59,104 nt of DNA from Clostridiales bacterium (GCA_003534295.1 DPDV01000016.1:1-59104); one strand, 5' to 3'. Shown: positions 25,877 through 34,945, counted from the first letter of the stretch. Numbers and translations: made by a program. The notes: generated from the letters alone by a model not told the origin.

Positions 25877-26608
25877 GTGGAAGATATTGAAAAAAAAGAC
25901 AAAAGAACAATATTAGTAGTAGACGATGAAAAGCCAATTGTTGAAATTTTAGTATATAATTTACAAAAAGAAGGATATGATACATTAGAAGCATATGATG
26001 GAGAGACAGCAATACAGCTTGCACTGGAAAAAAAGCCGGATTTAATTTTATTAGATATAATGTTACCAAGAGTGGATGGATTAACAGTTTGCAAAAGAAT
26101 AAGACATACACTAAATGTACCAATAATAATGTTATCAGCAAAGGATGAAGAAATAGACAAAATATTAGGATTAGAATTGGGAGCAGATGATTATATAACT
26201 AAACCATTTAGTATAAGGGAACTAATAGCAAGGGTAAAAGCTAATTTAAGAAAATCAGAAGTTTCATTAAATGTTTCTGAAGAAAAATATAAGGAAAACG
26301 AAAATTCTAAAATAGAAGTAGGAGACTTATCATTAGATTTGGAAAAATTTGAGGTAAAAGTAAGAGGAACAGTAATAGATTTAACTATACGAGAGTTTGA
26401 AGTCTTAAAATATTTGGCAAACCAGCCAGGACAAGTAGTAACAAGAGAAACTTTATTGGAAAAAGTTTGGGGATATGAATATTATGGAGATATAAGAACA
26501 GTTGATGTTACTGTAAGAAGAATAAGAGAAAAAATAGAAAAAGATACATCAAGTCCTAAAATATTAATTACAAAAAGAGGAGTAGGTTATTATATAGCTT
26601 CAAAATAG
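25877..26608 (+). CDS. OmpR-family response regulator (WalR/PhoP-like)
   Basis: A 243-residue transcription regulator. The receiver domain (about 10-125) has the acid pocket Asp16/Asp17, phospho-acceptor Asp60 (LILLDIMLP), Ser87 and Lys109 (YITKPF). A linker of ~25 residues leads to a winged-helix DNA-binding domain (about 150-243) with LTIREFEVLKYLANQPGQVVTRETLLEKVWGYEY and VDVTVRRIREKIE. The start is GTG at 25877, with GAAAGGTGG 9 nt upstream. It pairs with the kinase at 26708. WalR and PhoP types are too similar to tell apart here, and no walH/walI homologues follow. Confidence 0.93.
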   Translation: MEDIEKKDKRTILVVDDEKPIVEILVYNLQKEGYDTLEAYDGETAIQLALEKKPDLILLDIMLPRVDGLTVCKRIRHTLNVPIIMLSAKDEEIDKILGLELGADDYITKPFSIRELIARVKANLRKSEVSLNVSEEKYKENENSKIEVGDLSLDLEKFEVKVRGTVIDLTIREFEVLKYLANQPGQVVTRETLLEKVWGYEYYGDIRTVDVTVRRIREKIEKDTSSPKILITKRGVGYYIASK

Positions 26609-26611
26609 ATA

Positions 26612-26650
26612 AAAACGCAGTAAAGAGCAACTCAATCTTTACTGCGTTTT
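26612..26650 (+). terminator. Strong terminator between response regulator and kinase
   Basis: A perfect 15-bp stem AAAACGCAGTAAAGA/TCTTTACTGCGTTTT with a 9-nt loop. It splits a pair normally co-transcribed, so the kinase may be made at a lower level or from a weak promoter of its own. Confidence 0.85.
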
Positions 26651-26707
26651 ATAATTTATCATATTAAAAATAAACCTATATAAAGACAGAAAGGAATGTA
26701 AACCAAA

Positions 26708-28132
26708 ATGACAAAAAATATTCAATTTAGGATACTATTAATATTTTTAATAATAGGAATAGCATTTATAGTAGGGATATCTTGTTACAGCATATCGATT
26801 TTGGAGAATTTGAAAAATATGCAAAATCAAGTAGAACTGCAACAAAATTTGACAAATCAAATTGAAAATTTAAAATCTATTTCGGCTGTGAGCTTGGGCA
26901 CATTTTTTATTATTATATTAATAATGGGAATTTTTATTTCTAAATCTATAACAAAGCCAATAACAAAATTGATAAAAAGTGTAGAAAAAATAACAGCTGG
27001 CGAAGATGTAAAATTAGAAAGTGAAAATGGAACAGATACCCAAATTGGAGAACTAGTTAATGCATTTACATTAATGACAAATGAATTAAAACAAAATATA
27101 AATGAAATAGAAAGGCAAAAAAAACAAATAGAAACTATATTGTTGCATATGACAGATGGAGTAATTGCATTTAATATGGAAGGAAAAATAATACATATTA
27201 ACACAGCAGCAATGAATTTATTAAAATTAGAGCAAAAAGACAATTCATTTGAAAAGATATTTAATAAACTTAAACTTAATATAAACTTAGAAAAAATAAT
27301 ATATCTGGAAAATTGGACTTCATCAGAACATAGATTAACAATAGAAGATAAATGTGTAAATCTATTTTTTGTGCCATTTCAAGACGAGAATAATAGGCAA
27401 GCAGGGTTAATTGTGGTTATACAGGATATTACAGAGCATGTTAAACTAGATAATATGAGAAAAGAATTTGTAGCAGATGTATCTCATGAATTAAAAACGC
27501 CAATTACATCTATTATGGGGTATGCGGATACTTTATTGGAGGGAGAATATGACAAAGATACACAACAAAAATTCTTAGGTGTAATAAGTTCAGAAGCAAG
27601 AAGAATGGCAAGACTTGTTACAGACTTGCTAACTCTTTCTAAATATGATAGCAAAAAAGTTAAATTAGAAGAAACTGAATTTGATTTAGGAGAACTAACA
27701 AAAAAATGTCAAGAAAGATTAAAATTTGAAATAGAGAAAAAACATCAAAATGTAGAATGTTTTGTAACTGCAAATGTGCCACCAGTTAGTGCAGATAAAT
27801 ATGGAATAGAAAGAGTGGTTTTAAATATATTATCTAATGCAATAAAATATACTCCTGAAAATGGTAAAATTAAAATTTATGTTGGATTTGTGTATAATGA
27901 TGCATATATAAAAATAATTGATAATGGTATTGGAATTTCGGAGCAAGATTTAACTAGAATATTTGACAGGTTTTATAGGGCAGATAAGGCAAGAACAAGA
28001 GAAATGGGAGGAACTGGACTTGGATTATCAATTGCAAAAGAAATATTGGATCAAAATAAAGGAAGTATAGATATTAGAAGTGAATTAGGAAAAGGAACAG
28101 AAGTTATAATAAGAATACCAGCGAAAAAGTAA
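26708..28132 (+). CDS. Sensor histidine kinase (WalK/PhoR-like)
   Basis: A 474-residue membrane kinase. Two transmembrane helices (about 7-29 and 57-78) bracket a short ~28-residue outer loop, so no large sensor domain is exposed. A HAMP linker (SKSITKPITKLIKSVEKITAGED) and a PAS domain (about 142-240, LLHMTDGVIAFNMEGKIIHIN) precede HisKA with phospho-acceptor His260 (FVADVSHELKTP). The ATPase domain shows NAIKYTPENG (N box), DNGIGIS (G1) and GGTGLGLSIAK (G2). AAAGGAATG lies upstream of the ATG. The likely partner is the regulator at 25877, though a terminator separates them. Confidence 0.93.
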   Translation: MTKNIQFRILLIFLIIGIAFIVGISCYSISILENLKNMQNQVELQQNLTNQIENLKSISAVSLGTFFIIILIMGIFISKSITKPITKLIKSVEKITAGEDVKLESENGTDTQIGELVNAFTLMTNELKQNINEIERQKKQIETILLHMTDGVIAFNMEGKIIHINTAAMNLLKLEQKDNSFEKIFNKLKLNINLEKIIYLENWTSSEHRLTIEDKCVNLFFVPFQDENNRQAGLIVVIQDITEHVKLDNMRKEFVADVSHELKTPITSIMGYADTLLEGEYDKDTQQKFLGVISSEARRMARLVTDLLTLSKYDSKKVKLEETEFDLGELTKKCQERLKFEIEKKHQNVECFVTANVPPVSADKYGIERVVLNILSNAIKYTPENGKIKIYVGFVYNDAYIKIIDNGIGISEQDLTRIFDRFYRADKARTREMGGTGLGLSIAKEILDQNKGSIDIRSELGKGTEVIIRIPAKK

Positions 28133-28142
28133 AATAAAGGTA

Positions 28143-28171
28143 TTGCAAATGATACAAATAAATAGTAAAAT
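28143..28171 (+). promoter_or_regulatory. Sigma-A promoter of lepB-holB-ricT
   Basis: TTGCAA (28143-28148), 17-nt spacer, TAAAAT (28166-28171). Confidence 0.65.
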
Positions 28172-28205
28172 TAATACTGATAAAGTAAAGGAGAGAGCGC
28201 TGTAA

Positions 28206-28853
28206 ATGAAGCTAGATAGTAAAACAAAAGATATTTTAGAATGGATAATTTGTATAATAATAGCATTTATACTTGCCTTAATAATTAGATATTATGTAGG
28301 AACACCTACAATAGTTAAGCAAACATCAATGTTTCCAACATTAGTTCAAAATCAAAGACTTATATTAAATAGATGGGTCAGAACAAAAAAGGTAATGCCA
28401 AATAGAGGAGATATAATAACATTTGAGGCTCCAAACATGCCAAGATATAAAACAATAGAAGAAGTTGATTTAACTAATCCTATAGCAGATTACAGTGGAA
28501 GACCAACTACGTTTTTTTCTAAATTTGTATACTATGTATTAGAATTAGGAAAGGACAGCTATATTAAAAGAGTTATAGCACTTCCAGGAGAACATGTTCA
28601 AATAAAAGATGGAAAAGTGTATATAAATGGGGAAGAACTTAAGGAAGATTACTTAGAGAAAAGTGTTGTAACAGAAGCAGAAAATGGAGCATATACAGAC
28701 ATAATTGTTCCAGATAATTGTGTATTTGCAATGGGAGACAATAGAAAACATTCTTCAGATAGCAGAAGGTTTGGCTGTATTCCATTGGAAAGAATAGAAA
28801 GTAAAGTATGGATTAGATTTTGGCCTTTTAATTTATTTGGTAAAATAAAATAA
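28206..28853 (+). CDS. lepB: Signal peptidase I
   Basis: A 215-residue membrane serine protease that removes signal peptides from exported proteins. One N-terminal membrane helix (about 12-30) is followed by the catalytic Ser41 in QTSMFPTL and Lys121 in YIKRVIALPGE, then GDNRKHSSDSRRFG, the conserved box E. AAGGAGAGAG lies upstream of the ATG. It has a promoter of its own and is followed after 13 nt by holB. Confidence 0.95.
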   Translation: MKLDSKTKDILEWIICIIIAFILALIIRYYVGTPTIVKQTSMFPTLVQNQRLILNRWVRTKKVMPNRGDIITFEAPNMPRYKTIEEVDLTNPIADYSGRPTTFFSKFVYYVLELGKDSYIKRVIALPGEHVQIKDGKVYINGEELKEDYLEKSVVTEAENGAYTDIIVPDNCVFAMGDNRKHSSDSRRFGCIPLERIESKVWIRFWPFNLFGKIK

Positions 28854-28866
28854 GCGAGGAAAATAG

Positions 28867-29790
28867 TTGAAATTTGAAGATTTAGTAGGAAATGATAAAG
28901 TAAAAAATATGCTTAAAAACTCAATAAATGAAAACAATATTTTACACAGTTATATGTTTGTGGGCACAGAAGGAATTGGAAAGGCAATGTTTGCAAAAAC
29001 ATTTGCTAATATGTTATTTTGTGTTTCTGATGAGGAAAAACCATGTGGGAATTGTAAGCCATGTATAGAATTTTTGGGAAATAACAATCCTGATTTTATG
29101 CAGATAGATGCAGAAGATGGTAAGAGTATTAAGATAGAACAAATAAGACAATTACAAGAAAAGGTAATAGAGAAGCCAATAAATTCAGGGAAAAAAGTAT
29201 ATATAATTAATAATAGTGAACTGATGACAATAGAAGCTCAAAATTGCTTATTAAAGACATTGGAAGAACCACCAGAATATGTAGTAATAATTCTGATAGT
29301 GTCAAATGAAAATAAATTGCTTACAACAATAAAATCGAGATGTACAAAAATATATTTTGAAAGCTTGTCTAATGAAAAAATAGAAAATTATATAGTACAA
29401 AGGCAAAAAGAAAAAGTGTTAAATAAAAACATGCTTGAACTTTGTAATGGAAGTATAGGCAAAGCAATTACTATTCAAGAAAAAATAGAAGAATATGAAC
29501 AAGTCGAAAAAATAATATTAAATATTGATAAAAATGATATAATAGAAATATGGAATACTGCAGAAGTGTTATATAAAGCCAAAGAAGATATTTTTAATAT
29601 GCTAGATTATATAAATATTATACTATATAATGAATTATGCAAAAAAAATGAAATTAAATATGCAAATTGCATAAATAGTGTAGAAGAAACAAAAAAAAGA
29701 TTAGATAATAATGCAAATTATGATATGTCAATAGACATTTTATTACTTAAAATATGGGAGGAATTGAATGAAAAACATCATTGGAGTTAG
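28867..29790 (+). CDS. holB: DNA polymerase III delta' subunit
   Basis: A 307-residue clamp-loader subunit. The P-loop region TEGIGKAMFAKTFA is degenerate (GKAM in place of GKT/S), as is common in delta', which does not hydrolyse ATP. The zinc site is C...CGNCKPC (about 57-73). LLKTLEEPPEYVVIIL and the SRC motif (IKSRCTKIYF) are present. It starts with TTG at 28867 (GCGAGGAAAA upstream). The last 23 nt overlap ricT, as in Bacillus subtilis, where holB and yaaT are also adjacent. Confidence 0.93.
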   Translation: MKFEDLVGNDKVKNMLKNSINENNILHSYMFVGTEGIGKAMFAKTFANMLFCVSDEEKPCGNCKPCIEFLGNNNPDFMQIDAEDGKSIKIEQIRQLQEKVIEKPINSGKKVYIINNSELMTIEAQNCLLKTLEEPPEYVVIILIVSNENKLLTTIKSRCTKIYFESLSNEKIENYIVQRQKEKVLNKNMLELCNGSIGKAITIQEKIEEYEQVEKIILNIDKNDIIEIWNTAEVLYKAKEDIFNMLDYINIILYNELCKKNEIKYANCINSVEETKKRLDNNANYDMSIDILLLKIWEELNEKHHWS

Positions 29791-30688
29791 ATTTAAAAAA
29801 CCAGGTAAAATATATTTTTTTGATCCAGGAGACTTACAAGTTGATTTGAAGGATTATGTTATTGTAGAGACTTCTCAAGGTGAGGAAATGGGAGAGGTAG
29901 CAATATGCAACAGAAAATTACCAGATGAAAAATTGGTTGCACCATTGAAACCAATTATTAGAATTGCTACAGAAGAAGATAAGAAACACAATGAAGAAAA
30001 TAAGAAAAAAGAAAAAGAAGCATTTGAAATATGCCAACAAAAAATAAAAAAACATAAATTAGATATGAATTTGCTTGATGTTGAATATAAATTTGATAAC
30101 AGTAAAATTTTATTCTTCTTTACAGCAGATGGAAGAATAGATTTTAGAGAACTTGTAAAAGACTTGGCAGCAGTATTTAAAACAAGAATAGAGTTAAGAC
30201 AAATAGGAGTAAGAGATGAAGTAAAAAGAATTGGTGGCAATGGTGTTTGTGGTAGAGAATTATGTTGTTGCTCATTTTTAGGAAATTTTGAAACTGTTTC
30301 TATAAAAATGGCTAAAGAGCAAAATATTTCATTAAATCCATCTAAAATTTCTGGAAATTGTGGAAGACTTATGTGTTGCCTAAAATATGAACAAGATGTA
30401 TATGAGGATAAATTAAGCAGAATACCTAAAGTAGGTTCAATAGTAAAAACAGAAGATGGTGAGGGAATAGTTGAATCTATAGAAACTCTTAAAGAGATTA
30501 TAAGGGTAAAATTAAAAGATGGAGATGAAACTTTTTACAAAAAATTTAATGCTAAAGATGTTACACTTATAAAAAGTCCAGAAAATGAAGAAGAGGATCC
30601 TGAAGAGAAAGAACATTTAAAAGAACTACAAGAGCTAGAAAAGTTAGAAAAAATGGATACACAAAACAAGACAGATGATGATATATAA
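29768..30688 (+). CDS. ricT: PSP1-domain protein RicT (YaaT)
   Basis: A 306-residue cytoplasmic protein. The PSP1 domain carries the cysteine-rich block GGNGVCGRELCCCSF...GNCGRLMCCLKYE (about 157-203). In B. subtilis RicT works with RicA and RicF, binding Fe-S clusters and promoting RNase Y-dependent mRNA maturation and sporulation phosphorelay activity. The C-terminal ~35 residues are acidic and probably unstructured. GGGAGG lies 6 nt before the ATG. Translational coupling to holB is likely, since the genes overlap by 23 nt. Confidence 0.92.
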   Translation: MKNIIGVRFKKPGKIYFFDPGDLQVDLKDYVIVETSQGEEMGEVAICNRKLPDEKLVAPLKPIIRIATEEDKKHNEENKKKEKEAFEICQQKIKKHKLDMNLLDVEYKFDNSKILFFFTADGRIDFRELVKDLAAVFKTRIELRQIGVRDEVKRIGGNGVCGRELCCCSFLGNFETVSIKMAKEQNISLNPSKISGNCGRLMCCLKYEQDVYEDKLSRIPKVGSIVKTEDGEGIVESIETLKEIIRVKLKDGDETFYKKFNAKDVTLIKSPENEEEDPEEKEHLKELQELEKLEKMDTQNKTDDDI

Positions 30689-30723
30689 TAAACAAAAGAT
30701 GTATTTTTAGGGAGGTGAAAAAT

Positions 30724-30897
30724 ATGGCATATAAGATAACAGATAAATGTATAAGTTGTGGAGCATGTGCACAACAATGCCCCGTAGAGTGCATAGCACA
30801 AGGCGAGGGAAAATATGTAATAGATCCAGAACAATGCATAGAATGTGGAACATGTGCAGGTGTTTGCCCAGTTGAAGCACCAGAGTTAGCAGAATAA
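30724..30897 (+). CDS. 2[4Fe-4S] ferredoxin
   Basis: A 57-residue bacterial-type ferredoxin with two classic cluster motifs, CISCGACAQQCPVEC and CIECGTCAGVCPVEA. It carries low-potential electrons and could serve the oxoacid:ferredoxin oxidoreductase encoded 1 kb downstream. The ATG at 30724 follows GGGAGGTGA; an in-frame GTG at 30715 lies within that site. Located 35 nt after ricT, probably co-transcribed. Confidence 0.96.
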   Translation: MAYKITDKCISCGACAQQCPVECIAQGEGKYVIDPEQCIECGTCAGVCPVEAPELAE

Positions 30898-30905
30898 ACA
30901 CGAAG

Positions 30906-30968
30906 GATAGAGTAAGGTAATCTATGAAAAATGTAGGGGCGATTTTAATTGCTCGCACTTCGAAGAAA
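30906..30968. repeat. 63-bp dispersed repeat, long form, copy C
   Basis: Matches 37696-37758 with 6 differences in 63 nt by my alignment. It contains the palindromic core with G-U-compatible changes (AATTGCTC for AATCGCCC) and ends in the palindrome CTTCGAAG. It lies between the ferredoxin and the lipoprotein gene, ending 12 nt before the latter's start. Confidence 0.8.
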
Positions 30969-30980
30969 GGAAAAATAAAA

Positions 30981-31763
30981 ATGAAAAAAGCAGTACAAAT
31001 AATATCAATAATAGCTATATTAGCTGTAACATTAATTACATTAACAGGATGCATGAACATAAATTATGAGATAAAATTAAATAATGATGGAAGTGCAGAA
31101 ATATCATATTTAATGGGATATGATAAACAATTTTTAAAAGACATGGGAATTTCAACAGATACATTGAAAAATGATGAAACAATGGGAGAAGCAAAAGCAA
31201 GCATAGAATCAGAAGGATACACAACTGAGGCATACGAAGACGATAATACATATGGTTTTAGAGCTACTAAAAGTGTTGAAAATATTGAAGATTTTGATAT
31301 AGAATTAGGGTTATTGACAGAAGGTGAGCAAGCAGATGAAAATAATAAAATAAAATATGAGAAAAATTTATTAAACACAAAATTTGCTCAAGATGCTAAA
31401 TTGGATTTAACAAATATGCTAGAAGAGTCTACAGAAGAAACATCTGCTATGTTAAACACAATGATAAAGAAAATGAAAATGGTATATAAAATTACATTAC
31501 CATTTAAAGCAGGCAATAACAATGCTACAACAGTATCAAAAGATGGAAAAACATTAGAGTGGGTATTAATGCCAGGGGAAATAAATGAAGTAAAATTTGA
31601 AGCTGCAAAAAGTCCAGTAATAATATATGCTATAATGGTAATAGTAATAGCAGGCATAGCAGTGGCAATTGTGCTAATAATAAATAAGAACAAAAATAAA
31701 TCAGTAGTAGCTGAAACTGAAAATAAAGAAGAAATAAAACAAGATGAAACAAACCACATGTAA
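30981..31763 (+). CDS. Lipoprotein with C-terminal membrane anchor (LppM/DUF3153-like)
   Basis: A 260-residue exported protein. A lipoprotein signal (about 1-26) ends in the lipobox LTGC. The outer domain begins MNINYEIKLNNDGSAEISYLMGYD, a pattern seen in LppM/DUF3153-like proteins, and contains short beta-type segments. A C-terminal membrane helix (about 212-234) is followed by a charged cytoplasmic tail. Function unknown. The start at 30981 follows GAAAGGAA; the longer frame beginning at 30924 is read through the repeat element and is rejected. Confidence 0.75.
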   Translation: MKKAVQIISIIAILAVTLITLTGCMNINYEIKLNNDGSAEISYLMGYDKQFLKDMGISTDTLKNDETMGEAKASIESEGYTTEAYEDDNTYGFRATKSVENIEDFDIELGLLTEGEQADENNKIKYEKNLLNTKFAQDAKLDLTNMLEESTEETSAMLNTMIKKMKMVYKITLPFKAGNNNATTVSKDGKTLEWVLMPGEINEVKFEAAKSPVIIYAIMVIVIAGIAVAIVLIINKNKNKSVVAETENKEEIKQDETNHM

Positions 31764-31776
31764 ATAACATAATACT

Positions 31777-31814
31777 AAAAAAACAACACATACTAACAAA
31801 TGTGTTGTTTTTTT
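31777..31814 (+). terminator. Intrinsic terminator after the lipoprotein gene
   Basis: A perfect 14-bp stem AAAAAAACAACACA/TGTGTTGTTTTTTT with a 10-nt loop and built-in T tract. Confidence 0.9.
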
Positions 31815-31834
31815 GTATAAATAAAAAACAAGTC

Positions 31835-31863
31835 TTGACAGATATTTTTTTTAATCATATACT
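31835..31863 (+). promoter_or_regulatory. Strong sigma-A promoter of porGDAB
   Basis: Consensus TTGACA (31835-31840), 17-nt spacer, TATACT (31858-31863). Confidence 0.8.
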
Positions 31864-31897
31864 TTACTTATATTTATATAAGGAGGTATGCTTTTAA

Positions 31898-32479
31898 ATG
31901 AATAATTTAATTGAGATTAGATGGCATGGTAGAGGTGGCCAAGGTGCTAAAACAGCTTCTCTTTTGTTAGCAGATGCTGCTTTTAATACTGGCAAATATA
32001 TTCAAGGTTTTCCTGAATATGGTCCTGAAAGAATGGGTGCTCCTATTACTGCATATAACAGAATAAGTAACTCTCCTATAACAATACATAGTAATATTTA
32101 TGAACCTGATTATGTTGTTGTAGTTGATGATACATTACTTGAAAGTGTAGAAGTTACAGCTGGGTTAAAAGAAGATGGTGCAATAATTATTAATACAACT
32201 AAAAATTATGACTATCTAAAAAATGTTTTGAATGGATACAATGGAAAAGTTTATACAATTGATGCTAGAGAAATATCTATGGAGGCTCTTGGAAAATATT
32301 TTCCAAATACTCCTATGCTTGCTGCAGTTGTAAAAGTAACTGGAATTATGACAGATGAAGAATTTTTAAATGATATGCAAGGATCTTTTAAGCATAAATT
32401 TGCAAAAAAACCTGAAGTCATAGATGGCAATATGAAAGCTTTACAACTTGCATTAAATCAAGTAAATTTAATCTCATAA
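31898..32479 (+). CDS. porG: 2-oxoacid:ferredoxin oxidoreductase gamma subunit
   Basis: A 193-residue subunit with RWHGRGGQGAKTASLLLADAAF (nucleotide/CoA-binding gamma-domain start), FPEYGPERMGAPITAYNRIS and VDDTLLESV. In the four-subunit pyruvate synthases of Thermotoga and Pyrococcus type it contributes to coenzyme A binding. AAGGAGG precedes the ATG. Gene order gamma-delta-alpha-beta is the classic porGDAB order. Pyruvate is the likeliest substrate in a fermentative clostridium, but 2-oxoisovalerate or 2-oxoglutarate cannot be excluded. Confidence 0.92.
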   Translation: MNNLIEIRWHGRGGQGAKTASLLLADAAFNTGKYIQGFPEYGPERMGAPITAYNRISNSPITIHSNIYEPDYVVVVDDTLLESVEVTAGLKEDGAIIINTTKNYDYLKNVLNGYNGKVYTIDAREISMEALGKYFPNTPMLAAVVKVTGIMTDEEFLNDMQGSFKHKFAKKPEVIDGNMKALQLALNQVNLIS

Positions 32480-32496
32480 GAAAGGGGTAATTTTAT

Positions 32497-32793
32497 ATGT
32501 CAAATATAAATAAAAATACTACAGCTGAAAATATGACTATTGGTGGTAATATTTATCAAGCAGGGAATGCTACAAATTTTAAAACTGGCGATTGGAGGAG
32601 TATTAAGCCTATATACATTAGTGATAAATGCAAACAATGTGGCTTATGTTTTCCTGTTTGTCCAGAAGATGCAATTCCTGTTAATAAAGATGGAAATCGA
32701 GAAGATTTTAATTTTGATTACTGTAAAGGATGTGGCGTATGTGCCAAGGTCTGTCCTTTTAATGCTATAGAAATGAAAAATGAAGGAGAGTAA
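32497..32793 (+). CDS. porD: 2-oxoacid:ferredoxin oxidoreductase delta (ferredoxin) subunit
   Basis: A 98-residue subunit with two [4Fe-4S] motifs, CKQCGLCFPVCPEDAI and CKGCGVCAKVCPFNAI. It passes electrons from the TPP site to free ferredoxin. The N-terminal ~40 residues (GDWRSIKPIYISDKC) match the delta-subunit lead-in, which separates it from a free ferredoxin. AAAGGGG lies upstream; porG ends 17 nt before it and porA starts 17 nt after it. Confidence 0.94.
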   Translation: MSNINKNTTAENMTIGGNIYQAGNATNFKTGDWRSIKPIYISDKCKQCGLCFPVCPEDAIPVNKDGNREDFNFDYCKGCGVCAKVCPFNAIEMKNEGE

Positions 32794-32810
32794 AGAAAGG
32801 AGATTTAATT

Positions 32811-33998
32811 ATGAGTATAAGAGAACGTTTAAGTGGAAATGAAGCTGCTGCTACTGCAATGAAACAAATTAATCCTGATGTTGTAGCTGCCTTTCCTATT
32901 ACACCTTCTACAGAAATTCCGCAATATTTTTCAACATTTGTTAGTAATGGTGCTGTTGATACGGAATTTGTTGCTGTTGAAAGTGAACATAGTGCTATGA
33001 GTGCATGTATTGGTGCAGAAGCCGCTGGTGCAAGAGCAATGACTGCAACTTCTGCTAATGGATTATCTTTAATGTGGGAGATGATATATATTGCCTCAAG
33101 TTTAAGACTTCCAATTGTAATGTCTTTAGTAAATCGTGCGGTATCTGGCCCATTAAATATACACAATGATCATTCTGATGCTATGGGAGTTCGAGACAGC
33201 GGTTGGATAATGTTATTTTCTGAAAATAATCAGGAAGCATATGATAACTTAATTATGGCGCACAGAATTGCAGAAAATAAAGATGTACTTTTACCTTTAA
33301 TGGTTTGCCAAGATGGTTTTATAACATCACATTCTATTGAAAATATTGAATTAATAGAAGATGAAAAAGTAAAAGAGTTTGTCGGAAAATATAAGCCAGA
33401 ACATTATTTACTAAATGCAAAAGAGCCAATGGCTATAGGACCTTTAGACTTGCAGGCATATTTGTTTGAGCATAAGTATCAACAAGCTGAAGCAATGAAA
33501 AAAGCAAAAGATGTAATTTTAAATGTAAGTAAGGATTTTGAAGAACTAACTGGAAGAAAATATTCTTTCTTTGAGGAATACAGATTAGATGATGCAGAAT
33601 TTGCAATTGTATGTATGAATTCAACTGCGGGTACTGTAAAAGCTGTTGTAGATGAATTAAGAGCTAAAGGTATAAAAGCTGGTCTTCTTAAAATTAGAGT
33701 ATTTAGACCTTTCCCAGCTGATGAAGTTGCAAATGCATTAGGCCATTTGAAAGCAGTAGCTATATTAGATAAAGCGGATTCTTTAAATGCTATTGGTGGA
33801 GCATTATTTGAAGATGTTACATCAAGTATGTATGTTAATGGTAAAAATGTCCCAGCTATAAACTATATTTATGGTATTGGTGGTAGAGATACTACTACAA
33901 AAGATATTCACACTGTATACACAGATTTACAGGAAGTTGCAAATTCTGGTAAAGTAGAAAACCCATATAGATATTTAAGTGTTAGGAGGGATAAATAA
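32811..33998 (+). CDS. porA: 2-oxoacid:ferredoxin oxidoreductase alpha subunit
   Basis: A 395-residue subunit holding the pyrimidine-binding and transketolase C-like domains. GNEAAATAMKQINPDVVAAFPITPSTEIPQ is the conserved N-terminal signature, with the Thr of PITPST lining the substrate site. ESEHSAMSACIGAEAAGARAMTATSANGLSLM supplies the catalytic glutamate region. The C-terminal half has LKIRVFRPFPADEV and the DKADSLNAIGGALFEDV block. AAAGGAG lies upstream of the ATG. The stop overlaps the porB start (TAATG), so the two are translationally coupled. Confidence 0.95.
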   Translation: MSIRERLSGNEAAATAMKQINPDVVAAFPITPSTEIPQYFSTFVSNGAVDTEFVAVESEHSAMSACIGAEAAGARAMTATSANGLSLMWEMIYIASSLRLPIVMSLVNRAVSGPLNIHNDHSDAMGVRDSGWIMLFSENNQEAYDNLIMAHRIAENKDVLLPLMVCQDGFITSHSIENIELIEDEKVKEFVGKYKPEHYLLNAKEPMAIGPLDLQAYLFEHKYQQAEAMKKAKDVILNVSKDFEELTGRKYSFFEEYRLDDAEFAIVCMNSTAGTVKAVVDELRAKGIKAGLLKIRVFRPFPADEVANALGHLKAVAILDKADSLNAIGGALFEDVTSSMYVNGKNVPAINYIYGIGGRDTTTKDIHTVYTDLQEVANSGKVENPYRYLSVRRDK

Positions 33999-34945
33999 TG
34001 GCATATAATTTAAAAGAAGTTATGGCAAATAAGCCATCAAGACTTACTGCTGGTCATAGAATGTGTGCTGGTTGTGGTGCTCCTCCAATTGCCAGAATGG
34101 TATTAAGAGCATTAAAACCAGAGGATAAAGCAGTTATTTCTAATGCTACTGGATGTATGGAAGTATCAACATTTTTATATCCTTATACTGCTTGGACAGA
34201 TTCATATATTCATACAGCTTTTGAGTGTGCTGCGGCAACAGCATCTGGTGCGGAAGCAGCCTACAAATCATTAAAGAAACAAGGTAAGCTCCCAGAAAAT
34301 CAAGAAGTAAAATTTATTACATTTGGTGGCGATGGAGGAACTTATGATATTGGATTGCAAAGCCTATCTGGAGCAATGGAAAGAGGACATGATATGGTTT
34401 ATGTGTGCTATGATAATGGGGCATACATGAATACTGGAATTCAGCGTTCTTCTGCAACACCAAGATTTGCAGATACTACTACATCACCTGCCGGAAGTGT
34501 TATTCCAGGAAAAATGCAATCTAGAAAAGATTTAACAGAAATAATGGTTTCACATCATATTCCATATGTTGGTCAAACCATTGCAGTCAACAATTTTAAA
34601 GATTTATATGAAAAATCTGAAAAAGCTATATATACTAAAGGACCTGCTTTTTTAAATGTATTATCTCCTTGCCCTAGAGGTTGGGGATATCCTACAGACA
34701 TGCTAATGCAAATAAATAAGCTTGCTGTTGAAACTTGCTATTGGCCTTTATATGAGGTTGTAGACGGAAAATATAAAATAACATATAAACCTGCTAAAAA
34801 ACTACCAATAGAAGAATTTTTAAAACCACAAAAAAGATTTAAACATATGTTTAAACCTGGAAATGAATGGATGTTAGAAGAATTTCAAAATGAAGTAGAT
34901 AAAAGATGGCAAGCATTATTAGACTTAGAAAAATTAAGTATCTGA
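33998..34945 (+). CDS. porB: 2-oxoacid:ferredoxin oxidoreductase beta subunit
   Basis: A 315-residue TPP-binding subunit. Cysteines of the proximal [4Fe-4S] cluster are in MCAGCGAPP and ATGCMEV, with another in SPCPRGWGYP. The TPP motif runs from GGDGGTYDIGLQSLSGAMERG to YDNGAYMNTG. Together with porA it decarboxylates the oxoacid and forms acyl-CoA with reduced ferredoxin. AGGAGGG lies upstream. A terminator-like hairpin follows at 34986. Confidence 0.95.
   Translation: MAYNLKEVMANKPSRLTAGHRMCAGCGAPPIARMVLRALKPEDKAVISNATGCMEVSTFLYPYTAWTDSYIHTAFECAAATASGAEAAYKSLKKQGKLPENQEVKFITFGGDGGTYDIGLQSLSGAMERGHDMVYVCYDNGAYMNTGIQRSSATPRFADTTTSPAGSVIPGKMQSRKDLTEIMVSHHIPYVGQTIAVNNFKDLYEKSEKAIYTKGPAFLNVLSPCPRGWGYPTDMLMQINKLAVETCYWPLYEVVDGKYKITYKPAKKLPIEEFLKPQKRFKHMFKPGNEWMLEEFQNEVDKRWQALLDLEKLSI

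Noticed and set aside
30924..30980. N-terminal extension of the lipoprotein
   Set aside because: It would translate the dispersed repeat and hide the lipoprotein signal; GAAAGGAA supports 30981.
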